Shown here: in pieces, positions 16,639 through 25,848 of the stretch | How positions within the stretch are numbered: position 1 is the stretch's first letter | Layout of the letters: the number at the start of each line of letters is the position of its first letter | From: Pseudoalteromonas atlantica | GTDB lineage: Bacteria; Pseudomonadota; Gammaproteobacteria; Enterobacterales; Alteromonadaceae | Direction of reading: 5' to 3' | NCBI GenBank assembly: GCA_007988745.1 | Contig: BJUT01000023.1 | Location: 1 to 57,979, forward strand | DNA length: 57,979 nucleotides | Translations under genes and position numbers: made by a program | The notes under the pieces: model-generated | Databases searched by the model: none | Told to the model about the DNA's origin: nothing | Seen by the model: only the letters and a program-made list of their open reading frames with translations

Positions 16639-19218
16639 TTAGAAAGTATAGGTTGCTTTCGCGTAGTAGAAGCCACCGTTAATACCGTATGGAGATGTTT
16701 CGTAGTATTGGCCACCCCAGTTATTGTTAGGGATACCCGTACGGTCTTCAAAATCAAGTTTTTCAGCGTCTTGGTCAAAGATGTTTTGTGCACCTACCGA
16801 GAAGCTAATAGACTCATTTAAGAAGTACGTTATTTCAGCGTCAATAGTTACTGCTGCATCAGCTGTTTTTGCTGTTGCATCGTAATCTACGTGAACACCT
16901 TGGTATTCGCCGTAGTAATTAGCACGGGTAAACATTGAAAAAGATTCCCACTGCTGTGCCCAAGTAAGCGTTGCACGGTGGTTAGGTAAATCTTCTTCTA
17001 AACGCTTAACTTTAAACTCACCGGTAATGTCGCTGAACTTAGTTACCTCAGTTTCATTCCAGTTGTAAGCAAGGCTAAATGTAGAGCTTCCGCCTAGCAT
17101 GTCAGCTGTGTAGTTTGCTACTAAGTCAATACCTTGCGTTGTTGTATCAAAGTCATTAGTGAAAAAGCTTACTTGTGCATAGCTTTGCGCATTTGGTACG
17201 CCTGCTGCTTCTAACGTGTCTTTATCATCTTGGCTAAGTACAATTTTTTCAGATTGGCTGATACGGTCATCAACTTCAATATTGTAGTAATCAAGTGTTA
17301 CAAATAAATCCCCAATAGTGTAAACCGCACCTAATGTGTAGCTTTGCGATTCTTCTGGCTCAAGCTCTGTACCACCTAATTGCACTGCAATTGGGTTTGT
17401 TGGTGGTAAAAGTGCTGAATCTTGTAGCACACCGTCACTTAAGTTGGTTTGTACGTTACTTACGTTAGCTTGGCCAACAGTAGGGGCACGGAAACCTGTG
17501 CTTACTGAGCCACGAATATTTAGATCTTCAGTTACGTGGTACTGCGCCATTACTTTGTAGTTTGTTGTTGTACCAAAGCTGTCGTAATCTTCAAAACGTA
17601 CCGCAAGGCCCATTAAGAATTCTTCTGTAAATGGTGCTTCAATATCTACATAAGCTGCGTAGTTACGGCGTGTATATTCGCCTGCATCAGAAGGTTTGAA
17701 ACCAGGGAAACCATTAGAGCCAATACCAAAACCTTGCTCAGTTAAAGGACCTGCAGTGAATGATGCTTCATCACCCGAAATTACAGTAAATGTTTCTTCG
17801 TGCCATTCTAAACCACCGGCAATATTTACATCGTACGCTAGGTCAAAATCAAAGCCTTTAGAAAGGTCAAAGTTAAAGTTTTTCTCTAGTTGCTCATATT
17901 TACCTGGGCTAAAATCACGTGGGCTGTCTGCACCTAACGACGCATTAACCGTGTCGTAAATAAAGTAGCGAGATTCGTTTAAACCCACCGTACCACTTAA
18001 ATCGTAAAATGCATCTTTAAGGAAACCACCCGTAAACATACCCTTTGTACCAATAGTTAAAGAGGTATCGGTAATGTTGCCACCAAAGTTAGGTGTAAAA
18101 CCACCAGGAATGGTTTCGTTAAATGCAAAACAATCAGGATTATTAGCAACACCGCTAATGTAGTCAGGGTTATCTAGTACGTTGTCATCAATTGCGATAG
18201 TAGGACAGTTACCGCTCATGTCTTCTGTTAAATCGGCAACAAGTAGTGTTTCACCGCCATCGTTTGAGTATACACCTGGGCGAGTATGCGGGTTACGGTA
18301 GTAAAAACCACCACGTACGTCACGCTCAGAGTAGTTACCAAACATATAAAATTCTGAGTCGTTTGTTAGTTCTAAACCAAAGTTACCAAAAATTGAAATG
18401 TCGTCATCAACCTCTGGGGCACCCCAAACTTGCGCAAGCGAAGACACTTCTGGTACACCTGCAGCAGAAAGTGCGGCTGCATCAGGGCGTTGCTCTGAGC
18501 GACTTGTTGCATCTGCTGTTTTATATTGAAAACTTAAGTTAGCAAAACCGTTGTCTGTAAATGGTAAGCCTACGTTACCCGATATCTGTGTTGTATCACC
18601 GTCGCCTTCGTAGTATTGACCATGGCGTACTTCAAATTTACCGCCTTCAGAGGCATCTTTAAGTTGGAAGTTCATTACACCTGCGATTGCATCTGAGCCG
18701 TATTGTGCTGCTGCGCCATCACGTAGTACTTCTACTTGCTTAAGTGCAATGCTAGGAATAACTGAAATATCAGCGCCTTGTGCACCATCGTTAATACCAC
18801 CACCTAAAAATGCAATAACAGAAGCACGGTGACGGCGTTTACCGTTTAAAAGGATTAATGTGCTGTCTGAAGGTAAGCCACGTAAGTTAGCTGGGCGTAC
18901 TAGTGATGCAGCATCACTGATTGGGTTTTGGTGAACATTAAAAGAAGGAACAGAGCCTTTAAGTAGCTCTAGCATGTCTGTGTTACCAGACTTTTCTAGC
19001 TCTTCACCGCCAATAATATCAATAGGAACCGGTGAATCACCAATAGAGCGTGGCGCTGAGCGAGTACCCACTACGGCAATTTTTTCAACGTTTTTATTAA
19101 CTTTAGTTTCACTTTCTTCTGCTGCAACAGCAGAACCTGAAATAAACAAACCTGCGGTGGTTGTTGTTGCTAATGCAAATTTAATTGCTTGATTTAGCGC
19201 ATTGCTTTTAAGTTTCAT
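16639..19218 (-). CDS. TonB-dependent outer-membrane receptor
   Basis: An 859-residue outer-membrane transporter. It has a signal peptide ending near residue 33 (SAVA-AEE), a TonB-box-like KIAVVGT just after it, a plug domain (about 60-170: NLRGLPSDSTLILLNGKRRH, EVLRDGAAAQYGSDAIAGV) and a long beta-barrel ending in the typical aromatic YTF. It moves a large ligand across the outer membrane with TonB energy. The plug is of the vitamin/siderophore-like carbohydrate type common in Alteromonadales, but the ligand cannot be told. No Fur box is clear upstream, which argues weakly against a siderophore. It probably has its own promoter. Confidence 0.92.
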   Translation of the reverse strand: MKLKSNALNQAIKFALATTTTAGLFISGSAVAAEESETKVNKNVEKIAVVGTRSAPRSIGDSPVPIDIIGGEELEKSGNTDMLELLKGSVPSFNVHQNPISDAASLVRPANLRGLPSDSTLILLNGKRRHRASVIAFLGGGINDGAQGADISVIPSIALKQVEVLRDGAAAQYGSDAIAGVMNFQLKDASEGGKFEVRHGQYYEGDGDTTQISGNVGLPFTDNGFANLSFQYKTADATSRSEQRPDAAALSAAGVPEVSSLAQVWGAPEVDDDISIFGNFGLELTNDSEFYMFGNYSERDVRGGFYYRNPHTRPGVYSNDGGETLLVADLTEDMSGNCPTIAIDDNVLDNPDYISGVANNPDCFAFNETIPGGFTPNFGGNITDTSLTIGTKGMFTGGFLKDAFYDLSGTVGLNESRYFIYDTVNASLGADSPRDFSPGKYEQLEKNFNFDLSKGFDFDLAYDVNIAGGLEWHEETFTVISGDEASFTAGPLTEQGFGIGSNGFPGFKPSDAGEYTRRNYAAYVDIEAPFTEEFLMGLAVRFEDYDSFGTTTNYKVMAQYHVTEDLNIRGSVSTGFRAPTVGQANVSNVQTNLSDGVLQDSALLPPTNPIAVQLGGTELEPEESQSYTLGAVYTIGDLFVTLDYYNIEVDDRISQSEKIVLSQDDKDTLEAAGVPNAQSYAQVSFFTNDFDTTTQGIDLVANYTADMLGGSSTFSLAYNWNETEVTKFSDITGEFKVKRLEEDLPNHRATLTWAQQWESFSMFTRANYYGEYQGVHVDYDATAKTADAAVTIDAEITYFLNESISFSVGAQNIFDQDAEKLDFEDRTGIPNNNWGGQYYETSPYGINGGFYYAKATYTF

Positions 19219-19543
19219 TCTAATTTTCCCCAGTTAGAATATATTTTGTACGTAATGCAGTAATTAACATTACTTATTTATAATTTTGGACGTATTCACA
19301 TGGGGATAAAGAGTCAACCTACTCGACTTCTTAAAGCTAAAAGCCCACCTCATGTGAAGTCCTATGTACAGCCTATACATAAAAAACTTTCAGGGCAATT
19401 AATAATTAACTCTTTAATAACAAAAAGTTCAAAATAAAATATATTTGCAACAATGGTGCAGTATGTAACTAATTTGAACTAATAAAGTGCGATTATAACG
19501 ATTTTTCGAAGATTTAATGCGCGAAGTGGGTGGGTGAATGTTA
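19219..19543. other. intergenic region upstream of the receptor gene
   Basis: About 325 bases hold the leader of the receptor gene. A GGGGA ribosome site lies 9 bases before its start. I see no Fur box, no RNA gene and no supported small gene. Confidence 0.4.
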
Positions 19544-19711
19544 TCAACTTGTTTCTTTTGGTGAAGCAGGTGGTGTGTCTTGCGCTTGCCAGTCACGATA
19601 TTTTTGTCTGTATTCGTCCCACACACAAGGGCTACAGCTACCTCCGCCGCAGCATTCATCAGGCTGTGGTTTTTGGGGTTTGGGGAGTACTATTATTTGT
19701 TTGTTTTGCAT
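19544..19711 (-). CDS. small oxidoreductase-like domain protein
   Basis: About 55 residues with the motif CCGGGSCSPCVWDEY, which matches the short 'oxidoreductase-like' N-terminal domain family seen alone in many proteobacteria and fused in some larger proteins. The cysteines could bind metal or act in redox; no function is established. I use the ATG at 19711 (MQNKQIIVLPKP); a TTG at 19744 would add 11 residues. Neither start has a strong ribosome site, so the start is uncertain. The gene is read on the minus strand, divergent from the LETM1-like gene. Confidence 0.7.
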   Translation of the reverse strand: MQNKQIIVLPKPQKPQPDECCGGGSCSPCVWDEYRQKYRDWQAQDTPPASPKETS

Positions 19712-19800
19712 AAAAATGAGCTTGTGAGCACTGTTATGGTGCAAAAGAGTAAAGTATAGGGCGTATTAAGTAAATTATTCTTGTGTAAAACCCCTTATGT

Positions 19801-20238
19801 GTGAAAATAAAGGGTATGCGATTATATAAAGTTATTCACCGTGCGCCTTGGCGGGTAGTTAAAATTAGTAAAAAGCGCCAACAGCTTCGCTTTCGTCGTG
19901 CAATGGTGGCGCTAAAAATTGCTCTTGCGCAAGAAAGGCAAGAAACCATAGAAATGCTCACCATTTATAGGCGTTACACGCAAGGGCAAACCAGCAAAGA
20001 AGAGTTAAAGCGTGCTAATGAGCAGTTTGTAGATATTTTAAAAGGGCTTGGCTTAGGTGTATTTGCCGTACTGCCATTTGCCCCTATTACTATTCCATTA
20101 GTTGTAAAGCTAGGCAGAATGGTAGGTGTAGATGTGTTGCCTAGCTCGTTTAACATTAATAAACCAGTTAAAGAGCTAGACGCCGAAATAGTTAAAGAGG
20201 ATTTAAAACAACACACTAAAGCGCCAAATAAAGAATAA
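19801..20238 (+). CDS. LETM1-like small protein
   Basis: A 145-residue protein of unknown function. The N-terminal half is basic with a helical coiled stretch (RQQLRFRRAMVALKIALAQERQ), and a hydrophobic segment follows at about 80-105 (LKGLGLGVFAVLPFAPITIPLVV). The run GVFAVLPFAPITIP...LGRMVGVDVLPSSF resembles the conserved core of LETM1-type proteins, which in mitochondria are tied to ion homeostasis. The match is only by eye. The start is GTG at 19801 or ATG at 19816. A stem-loop without a T-tail lies at 20243-20269. Confidence 0.6.
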   Translation: MKIKGMRLYKVIHRAPWRVVKISKKRQQLRFRRAMVALKIALAQERQETIEMLTIYRRYTQGQTSKEELKRANEQFVDILKGLGLGVFAVLPFAPITIPLVVKLGRMVGVDVLPSSFNINKPVKELDAEIVKEDLKQHTKAPNKE

Positions 20239-20308
20239 ATCTGGCTAAAATTAGCTATACCTTTTAGCCGGTCTTATTGGTATGCTTTGAGCTACCATTT
20301 TTTATTAT

Positions 20309-21682
20309 ATGAGCTTTTCAATGAGTGCATTACTTCGTCATACTTCTTCTGGTATTCCTTTATCTTTTATTCTTAAAAACGAGTTAACTGACTGGCAATC
20401 ACAACAACCGGCTTTTATCCAAACATGGTTAACAAATAGCGGCTTTGAAAAGCAAGGTTTAGCGCTTGTGCCTGACGCGCAAACCGGTGAGCTAAGCCAC
20501 GTTTATTGTTTATTACAAAGCCAAAATGATTTTTGGGCCGCAGGCGAGCTTGCCAATAAATTACCGCTGGGCACGTATCAAATTCAAGGCGATGATGCCT
20601 TTATAGAGCAAGTCGCGCTTGGTTTTGTGTTAGGCGGCTATGAATTTAGTGAATATAAAGAAAAACCAACTGCCAAAGCACAATTAGCCATTGCCGATGA
20701 AGCGCTGTATCAGCGTATTAAGCAACAAGCTGATGCCATTTATTTAGCGCGTGATTTAGTAAACACACCTGCGGTAGATATGATGCCGCAGCATTTATCG
20801 CAAGTAATGGAAGATTTAGCCAATAATTACAACGGCGAATTTACCCAGTGGATTGGCGATGAGCTACTTGAGCAAAATTACCCAACAATACACATGGTCG
20901 GACGCGCGAGCGAAAACAAACCGCGTTTACTTGATTTAAAATGGGGCGATGAAAACGCACCACTTATTACCTTAGTTGGTAAAGGGGTATGTTTTGACTC
21001 TGGCGGGCTTGATTTAAAACCAAGCTCGGGCATGCGTAACATGAAAAAAGACATGGGCGGGGCAGCGCACGTTATTGCTCTAGCGCAGCTAATTATGGCG
21101 GCTAATTTACCAATTAGACTGCGTGTTTTAGTGCCTGCGGTTGAAAACGCGGTATCGCGAAATGCATTTCGCCCAGGTGATGTAATTAAAACGCGTAAAG
21201 GCATTATGGTAGAAATTGACAATACCGATGCTGAAGGGCGTTTAGTATTGTGTGATGCGCTTAGCGAGGCACAAAACGATAACCCTGAGCTAATTATTGA
21301 CTTTGCGACCCTTACCGGTGCTTGTCGTGTTGCTTTAGGTACTGAGTTACCAGGCTTTTTCTCAACAGAGCGCGATGTAGCAAATGGTATTATTGATGCC
21401 GGTATGGATGTAAGCGACCCTGTATGGCAATTGCCTTTATTTGATCAGTACAAAAGCTTTTTAAAGAGCGATGTAGCCGATATGGCAAACTGTGCCAGCA
21501 CACCATTTGGTGGTGCAATTACCGCGGCGCTTTATTTAAAAGAGTTTGTAGAGCCAACCACACCCTGGGTACATTTTGATGTAATGGCGTGGAATTTACG
21601 TGCTTTACCTGGGCGCCCAACCGGCGGCGAAGCGTTAGGTATTCGTGCGGTATTTAATTACTTGCAAAGCCGCTTTAAATAA
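20309..21682 (+). CDS. leucyl aminopeptidase family (M17) protein
   Basis: A 457-residue cytosolic metallo-aminopeptidase of family M17, which removes N-terminal amino acids from peptides. The two-metal site is complete: K225 and D230 in GKGVCFDSGG, D248 in KKDMGG, then D307 and E309 in NTDAEGRL, with R311 as the bicarbonate-binding arginine. The N-terminal domain is shorter than in PepA, as in the PepB-like branch. A second ATG at 20321 is possible. Gene context gives no further clue. Confidence 0.9.
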   Translation: MSFSMSALLRHTSSGIPLSFILKNELTDWQSQQPAFIQTWLTNSGFEKQGLALVPDAQTGELSHVYCLLQSQNDFWAAGELANKLPLGTYQIQGDDAFIEQVALGFVLGGYEFSEYKEKPTAKAQLAIADEALYQRIKQQADAIYLARDLVNTPAVDMMPQHLSQVMEDLANNYNGEFTQWIGDELLEQNYPTIHMVGRASENKPRLLDLKWGDENAPLITLVGKGVCFDSGGLDLKPSSGMRNMKKDMGGAAHVIALAQLIMAANLPIRLRVLVPAVENAVSRNAFRPGDVIKTRKGIMVEIDNTDAEGRLVLCDALSEAQNDNPELIIDFATLTGACRVALGTELPGFFSTERDVANGIIDAGMDVSDPVWQLPLFDQYKSFLKSDVADMANCASTPFGGAITAALYLKEFVEPTTPWVHFDVMAWNLRALPGRPTGGEALGIRAVFNYLQSRFK

Positions 21683-21699
21683 ACCTTGTTATACGAGGG

Positions 21700-22086
21700 T
21701 TATACCTCGTATAACTCAAGCGGTAAGTTATCTGGATCGGCAAAAAAGGTGAATTTTTTGCCGGTTATTTCATCCACTCTTATCTCTTCCACAGTTATAT
21801 TTTGTGACTCTAAATACTGCTTTGCTTGGGCAACGTTTTTAACTTTAAATGCTAAATGCCTTAAGCCTTGCGCTTCTGGGTAGCTTGGTCTTGCAGGTGC
21901 TCCATCAAACGAAAATAACTCTATTTGGCTGCCATCAGGCATCGCTAAATCTAATTTATACGAATTACGCGCGGCCCTAAAATGCTCGTTAATAACTTTA
22001 AGTTTAAGTACGTTACTATAAAAGTGCTTAGAGCGGGCGTAGTCACTGCAAATAATAGCAGCATGATGAATGCCTAATAGTTCCAT
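21700..22086 (-). CDS. VOC family protein, GloA2-like
   Basis: A 128-residue single-copy member of the vicinal oxygen chelate superfamily, close to the YaeR/GloA2 group. It has the paired beta-alpha-beta modules and likely metal ligands HH near the start (GIHHAAI), E in QIELFSF, H in LRHLAF and E in LELYEV. The substrate is unknown; glyoxalase-like or lyase activity is only suggested by the family. I use the ATG at 22086, which has GGAG 8 bases upstream; a frame open to 22131 begins within the preceding terminator and is unlikely. Confidence 0.83.
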   Translation of the reverse strand: MELLGIHHAAIICSDYARSKHFYSNVLKLKVINEHFRAARNSYKLDLAMPDGSQIELFSFDGAPARPSYPEAQGLRHLAFKVKNVAQAKQYLESQNITVEEIRVDEITGKKFTFFADPDNLPLELYEV

Positions 22087-22114
22087 GTAGTTAGCTCCAT
22101 GAGTTTGTTCTTCT

Positions 22115-22145
22115 AAAAAACAAAAACGCACTAAAAAGTGCGTTT
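22115..22145 (-). terminator. terminator after the KAS III gene
   Basis: A 9-base stem AAACGCACT / AGTGCGTTT with an AAAA loop is followed on the minus strand by a T-rich run. It ends the upstream KAS III transcript and lies just before the VOC gene. Confidence 0.8.
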
Positions 22146-22168
22146 AATTTTTATGTGCTTAAAAACGT

Positions 22169-23248
22169 TTAGCTAGGCTCAGCGTCTTTGCAGGCTTTAA
22201 CTGCGGGGGCTACAAGCTCAAGGCCTGTTAGCTCACACGGTGGCAAAGTTGCATCACTTACTTTAATCGGCATAACACGCTCGCCCCATTTTATATAGCT
22301 TGCTGCCCACGTTAAACCTGCGCCAAACGCTGCCGACATAATATTTGAATGCGGCTTAATTAAGCCTTGCTCTACGGCTTCACATAACGCAATAGCAATC
22401 GTGGCGGCTGAGGTATTGCCGTAGTCAGCAATGTTTACCATTACTTTTTCATCCGGCACTTTTAAACGATGCTGAATTGCTTGAATAATACGTAAATTAG
22501 CTTGGTGTGGCACTAATACGTTAATGTCATCAAGGCTTAGATTGGCTTGCGTTAATACATCATCACACGCTTCGCTCATACCTTTAACGGCACGTTTGAA
22601 TATTTCACGGCCTTCAAATAGTAAGTCTGATGGGCCAATTGGCTCATATTTATTTAAATCACTACCAAAGTTGGTGATATGCAAAATGTCTCTGTCTTCG
22701 CTGTCGCAACCGGTTTTAGTACCAAGTAGGCCTGCTGGTGTATCTGCGGCTTCGAGTACTACTGCGCCTGCACCATCACCAAATAATACAGCGCTGTCAC
22801 GGCGTGACCAGTTTACATACCAGGTCATGCGCTCAGCAGCTATAACCACGGCTTTTTTAATCATACCTGCCTGAATTTGAGCAGTAGCTGCCTGAAGAGC
22901 ATATAAAAAACCAGAACACGCAGCATTGGTATCCATAGCTGCAGCGCCGGTAGCACCAATGTTTTTCTGTACTAAAGAGGCGGTATTGGCCACCACAGTA
23001 GAAGGGGTACACGTTGCTAAAATAACTAAATCGATATCTTTTGCGTCAATCCCTGCACAATCGATGGCGTGCTTTGCGGCAACGGTTGCAAGTTCTGCAG
23101 TGCTAACATGGCTAACCCTACGAGATTTAATACCAGTACGTGTGGTGATCCACTCATCGTTGGTATCAACTATTTCGCTAATTTCATCGTTGCTAATGCT
23201 TGCTGGTGGAATACATTTACCCCAACCAGTAATATGTGCGTAGGCCAT
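22169..23248 (-). CDS. 3-oxoacyl-ACP synthase III (FabH-like)
   Basis: A 359-residue ketoacyl-ACP synthase III. The catalytic triad is visible as C111 in [10 protein letters not shown]248 in VPHQAN and N278 in YGNTSAAT. Such enzymes condense an acyl-CoA with malonyl-ACP to start fatty-acid chains. The protein is about 40 residues longer at the C-terminus than E. coli FabH (which ends near 317), and the gene is not in a plsX-fabD-acpP cluster, so it is likely a second, paralogous enzyme with different acyl preference. It is transcribed alone between terminators. Confidence 0.9.
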   Translation of the reverse strand: MAYAHITGWGKCIPPASISNDEISEIVDTNDEWITTRTGIKSRRVSHVSTAELATVAAKHAIDCAGIDAKDIDLVILATCTPSTVVANTASLVQKNIGATGAAAMDTNAACSGFLYALQAATAQIQAGMIKKAVVIAAERMTWYVNWSRRDSAVLFGDGAGAVVLEAADTPAGLLGTKTGCDSEDRDILHITNFGSDLNKYEPIGPSDLLFEGREIFKRAVKGMSEACDDVLTQANLSLDDINVLVPHQANLRIIQAIQHRLKVPDEKVMVNIADYGNTSAATIAIALCEAVEQGLIKPHSNIMSAAFGAGLTWAASYIKWGERVMPIKVSDATLPPCELTGLELVAPAVKACKDAEPS

Positions 23249-23615
23249 AGTGTGTTCTCTTAAAAAGGTGGTCTGACGTGTATTGCTAATGGGTGAGTTA
23301 TATCAAAAATTGCCCTTTAAGAGAAGTTATTAACCTGTTTTGTCTCGTAAATAATAGTAATTGTGGGCAATTTAACGTAAAGCTTGTTTAAAGAGTAAGC
23401 AAGTATTAAAACTATACGTAGCGATGTGTTAAACAGCATATAATTGAAAAGCACATGACTTTGCGGCTTTACTTAAACGTAAGTGGCTCGCGTTTATGGC
23501 ACTGCGTTAAAGTGTTAGCTTGAGTGAATTAAAGTAAGCCGATATTATTAATTACTGCCCGTTTAACGTATAAACACACAAACACGTGGCAATTGCATAC
23601 ATAATAAGGAAGCCC
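23249..23615. other. divergent intergenic region, KAS III / NTF2-like gene
   Basis: A 367-base spacer that must hold two divergent promoters. The only motif I note is the candidate FadR-type core at 23269-23277. No small gene or RNA is evident. Confidence 0.4.
23269..23277. promoter_or_regulatory. candidate FadR-type operator core
   Basis: TGGTCTGAC matches the FadR core TGGTCNGAC and lies 21-29 bases upstream of the KAS III start codon. The flanks do not complete the full palindrome, and a core this short is expected about once or twice by chance in the window, so the call rests on position alone. Confidence 0.25.
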
Positions 23616-24020
23616 ATGAGCAATAAAATAAAAGTGTCGTTGTTTAATCACTTGATTGAGGCCGAACGACAGTTGCTCGACCCCGATGTTCGTCAATCAA
23701 GCCATGCATTAAATGCCTTGCTTGATGATGAGTTTATTGAAATTGCAGCTAATGGTACCGTATTTGATAAGCAGCACGTACTCACACGTTTACCTACCGA
23801 GGTTGTTCCGCAGTTTTATAATCAGCACTTTAAAGGGCGAATGCTTAGCGATGATGTCGCGCAAATTAGTTACCAAGCGGCTTATAGGCGCTCAGCCCGA
23901 AGTGAGTTTAATTACTCCTTACGTATGTCGCTTTGGCGTAAAAGTAATGAACAATGGAAAATGGTGTTTCATCAAGGGACCCCGTGCGCGCTGTTTACTA
24001 TATCAATGGATGAAGATTAA
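23616..24020 (+). CDS. NTF2-like (DUF4440) protein
   Basis: A 134-residue protein with the SnoaL/NTF2-like fold pattern of DUF4440: an N-terminal helix, EFIEIAANGTVFDK, a central strand region and a C-terminal WRKSNEQWKMVFHQGTP. Members range from enzymes to binding proteins, and the function here cannot be assigned. The start is the ATG at 23616, which has AAGGA 6 bases upstream. It lies 44 bases before the sensor kinase gene in the same direction and may share its transcript. Confidence 0.75.
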   Translation: MSNKIKVSLFNHLIEAERQLLDPDVRQSSHALNALLDDEFIEIAANGTVFDKQHVLTRLPTEVVPQFYNQHFKGRMLSDDVAQISYQAAYRRSARSEFNYSLRMSLWRKSNEQWKMVFHQGTPCALFTISMDED

Positions 24021-24064
24021 CTTTTTTAACGTATTAAATTTTATAGGTACATCGCACCTTGTTT

Positions 24065-25306
24065 ATGCAAACCGACCCGACCATTAGCCGCCTTTTAATG
24101 CTGCGAAGTGGTGCTATTGCTGTGCAGTTAATTGCTGTACTAAGCGTGTATTTTTTATTAGAACACCAAATAGCGTTACTCCCTTTATTAGTGGTAATAG
24201 CCATAGAGGCGATATTTCAATTAGTAAGCGTATTCGCCTATCGAAATGTTAGCCAAGCGCGCCCTATAGGGATGTTAATGCAGCTCACTGCGGATGTCCT
24301 GTTTTTAACTATTTTGCTCTCATTAAGTGGCGGCGCAACCAATGCGTTTGTATCGCTATTATTGCTACCTATCATGATTGCAGCGGTCACCCTTCGTGAA
24401 AAAGGACTCGCTTATATCGCCGTACTGGCAATTGCCGCTTATAGCTTTTTACTCATTAGGATGCCCGATCACAGTATGCATCAAATGAATATGAGCGGGC
24501 ATTTTATAGGCATGTGGGTTAACTTTGTTTTAAGTGCAAGTGTTATCGCTTTGGTTATTGGTGCTATGAGCCGAGCATTAAAGGAGCGAGAGCGCACAAT
24601 AGCTAAAGCTCGCGAGCAGCAATTGCGCAACGAGCAACTGGTAACCCTAGATGGCGCAGCTGCGCAAATAACCCATCAACTAGCTAGTCCTATCGCTAAC
24701 TTACAATTACTATTTGAAGAGCTTTTAGAAGAGGAGCCAAATAACCCTGTCGTGGTGCAAATGCAAACACCGCTCAAGCAATGTGCTAGGCAATTAAATG
24801 ACTTTAGAAAGCTCTCTGCTCAGCTTCGTAATAAAAATACCACCGAGCACATTACAGTAAACCAGCTACAAACGCAGATCATCGATACATTATTACTGCA
24901 ACACCCTGATCAGCACATTAATTGGTTAAGTGAGCCAATAGCAGTCACCTTAAAAAGTGATGCAATGCTATTGCCTGCTATTCTCAATTTGCTACAAAAT
25001 GCATGCATTGCTAATCAAAAAAATAACCAAACCCAGTTAGAGCTAAGCTGGCAGCAAGATAATCAACACAGTGAATGTATATATTTGCTAATTCGTGATT
25101 TTGGTAGCGGTTTTAGCCAATCACAATTAGCAGAGCTTGGCGGGCAACTTATGCCTAGCAGCCAAGGTATGGGGCTTGCGGTTTTACTTTCTAATGTGAC
25201 GTTTGAGCGACTAAACGGCTCGTTAACTTTGTATAATCACGCTGGTGGCGGGGCAGTGGCTAAAGTAAAATTAGCCATAGCAAATAATGAGCAATCACTT
25301 ACATGA
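24065..25306 (+). CDS. RegB/PrrB-like sensor histidine kinase
   Basis: A sensor kinase of about 413 residues with five to six membrane helices in the first 170. The segment GGATNAF in the fourth helix region matches the quinone-site GGxxNPF motif of RegB/PrrB. The phospho-acceptor box reads QITHQLASPIANL, so His is followed by Gln where most HisKA kinases have Glu or Asp. The ATPase part keeps the N box (LNLLQNAC) and G boxes (DFGSGF, GMGLAV). I see no cysteine in the linker just before the H box, unlike RegB. The gene overlaps its regulator by ATGA. Start is the ATG at 24065. Confidence 0.87.
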   Translation: MQTDPTISRLLMLRSGAIAVQLIAVLSVYFLLEHQIALLPLLVVIAIEAIFQLVSVFAYRNVSQARPIGMLMQLTADVLFLTILLSLSGGATNAFVSLLLLPIMIAAVTLREKGLAYIAVLAIAAYSFLLIRMPDHSMHQMNMSGHFIGMWVNFVLSASVIALVIGAMSRALKERERTIAKAREQQLRNEQLVTLDGAAAQITHQLASPIANLQLLFEELLEEEPNNPVVVQMQTPLKQCARQLNDFRKLSAQLRNKNTTEHITVNQLQTQIIDTLLLQHPDQHINWLSEPIAVTLKSDAMLLPAILNLLQNACIANQKNNQTQLELSWQQDNQHSECIYLLIRDFGSGFSQSQLAELGGQLMPSSQGMGLAVLLSNVTFERLNGSLTLYNHAGGGAVAKVKLAIANNEQSLT

Positions 25307-25830
25307 AATTACTGATAATTGAAGACGATATAAACCTTGCCAGTACACTTGCTCGGCGTTTAACAAAGCAAGGCTTTAGTTGTGAAGTTGCGCATAACCA
25401 AAGTGATGCATTACTTAGTGCACATAAACACTTACCAGATTTTATTTTGCTCGATATGAAACTAGGTGACGATAACGGCCTTGCCTTAATTAAGCCACTT
25501 CGCAGCTTATTACCGCAGGCGTATATTGTATTATTAACAGGGTTTGCAAGCATTGCCACCGCAGTAGAGGCCATGCGTTTAGGCGCTAACGACTACCTTA
25601 CTAAACCCGTTGATATGGCCACGCTATTAAAGGCCCTAAACGCAGATTCAAATACACAAAATGTTAGTGATATTGCCACACCAGTTATGTCACCAGAGCG
25701 TTTAGAGTGGGAGCATATTCAGCAAGTGCTACATAGTAATAACGGTAATGTGTCGGCCACTGCGCGGCAACTCAATATGCATAGGCGCACATTGCAGCGT
25801 AAGTTACAAAAAAAGCCGGTTCAGCAGTAA
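25303..25830 (+). CDS. RegA/PrrA-like response regulator
   Basis: A 175-residue response regulator, shorter than OmpR or NarL types and typical of RegA/PrrA/ActR. The receiver has the acidic pair at EDD 7-9, phospho-Asp51 in FILLDMKLG and conserved Lys near 104 in YLTKPVD. The C-terminal Fis-like helix-turn-helix GNVSATARQLNMHRRTLQRKL is almost the RegA signature. RegBA systems set respiratory and redox gene expression in proteobacteria. The start codon overlaps the kinase stop (ATGA), so the two are translationally coupled. Confidence 0.92.
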   Translation: MKLLIIEDDINLASTLARRLTKQGFSCEVAHNQSDALLSAHKHLPDFILLDMKLGDDNGLALIKPLRSLLPQAYIVLLTGFASIATAVEAMRLGANDYLTKPVDMATLLKALNADSNTQNVSDIATPVMSPERLEWEHIQQVLHSNNGNVSATARQLNMHRRTLQRKLQKKPVQQ

Positions 25831-25848
25831 CCGCTTAAGGGGTATAAA

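Noticed and set aside
22086..22131. longer start for the VOC protein
   Set aside because: The added residues would start inside a transcription terminator; the ATG at 22086 has a good ribosome site.
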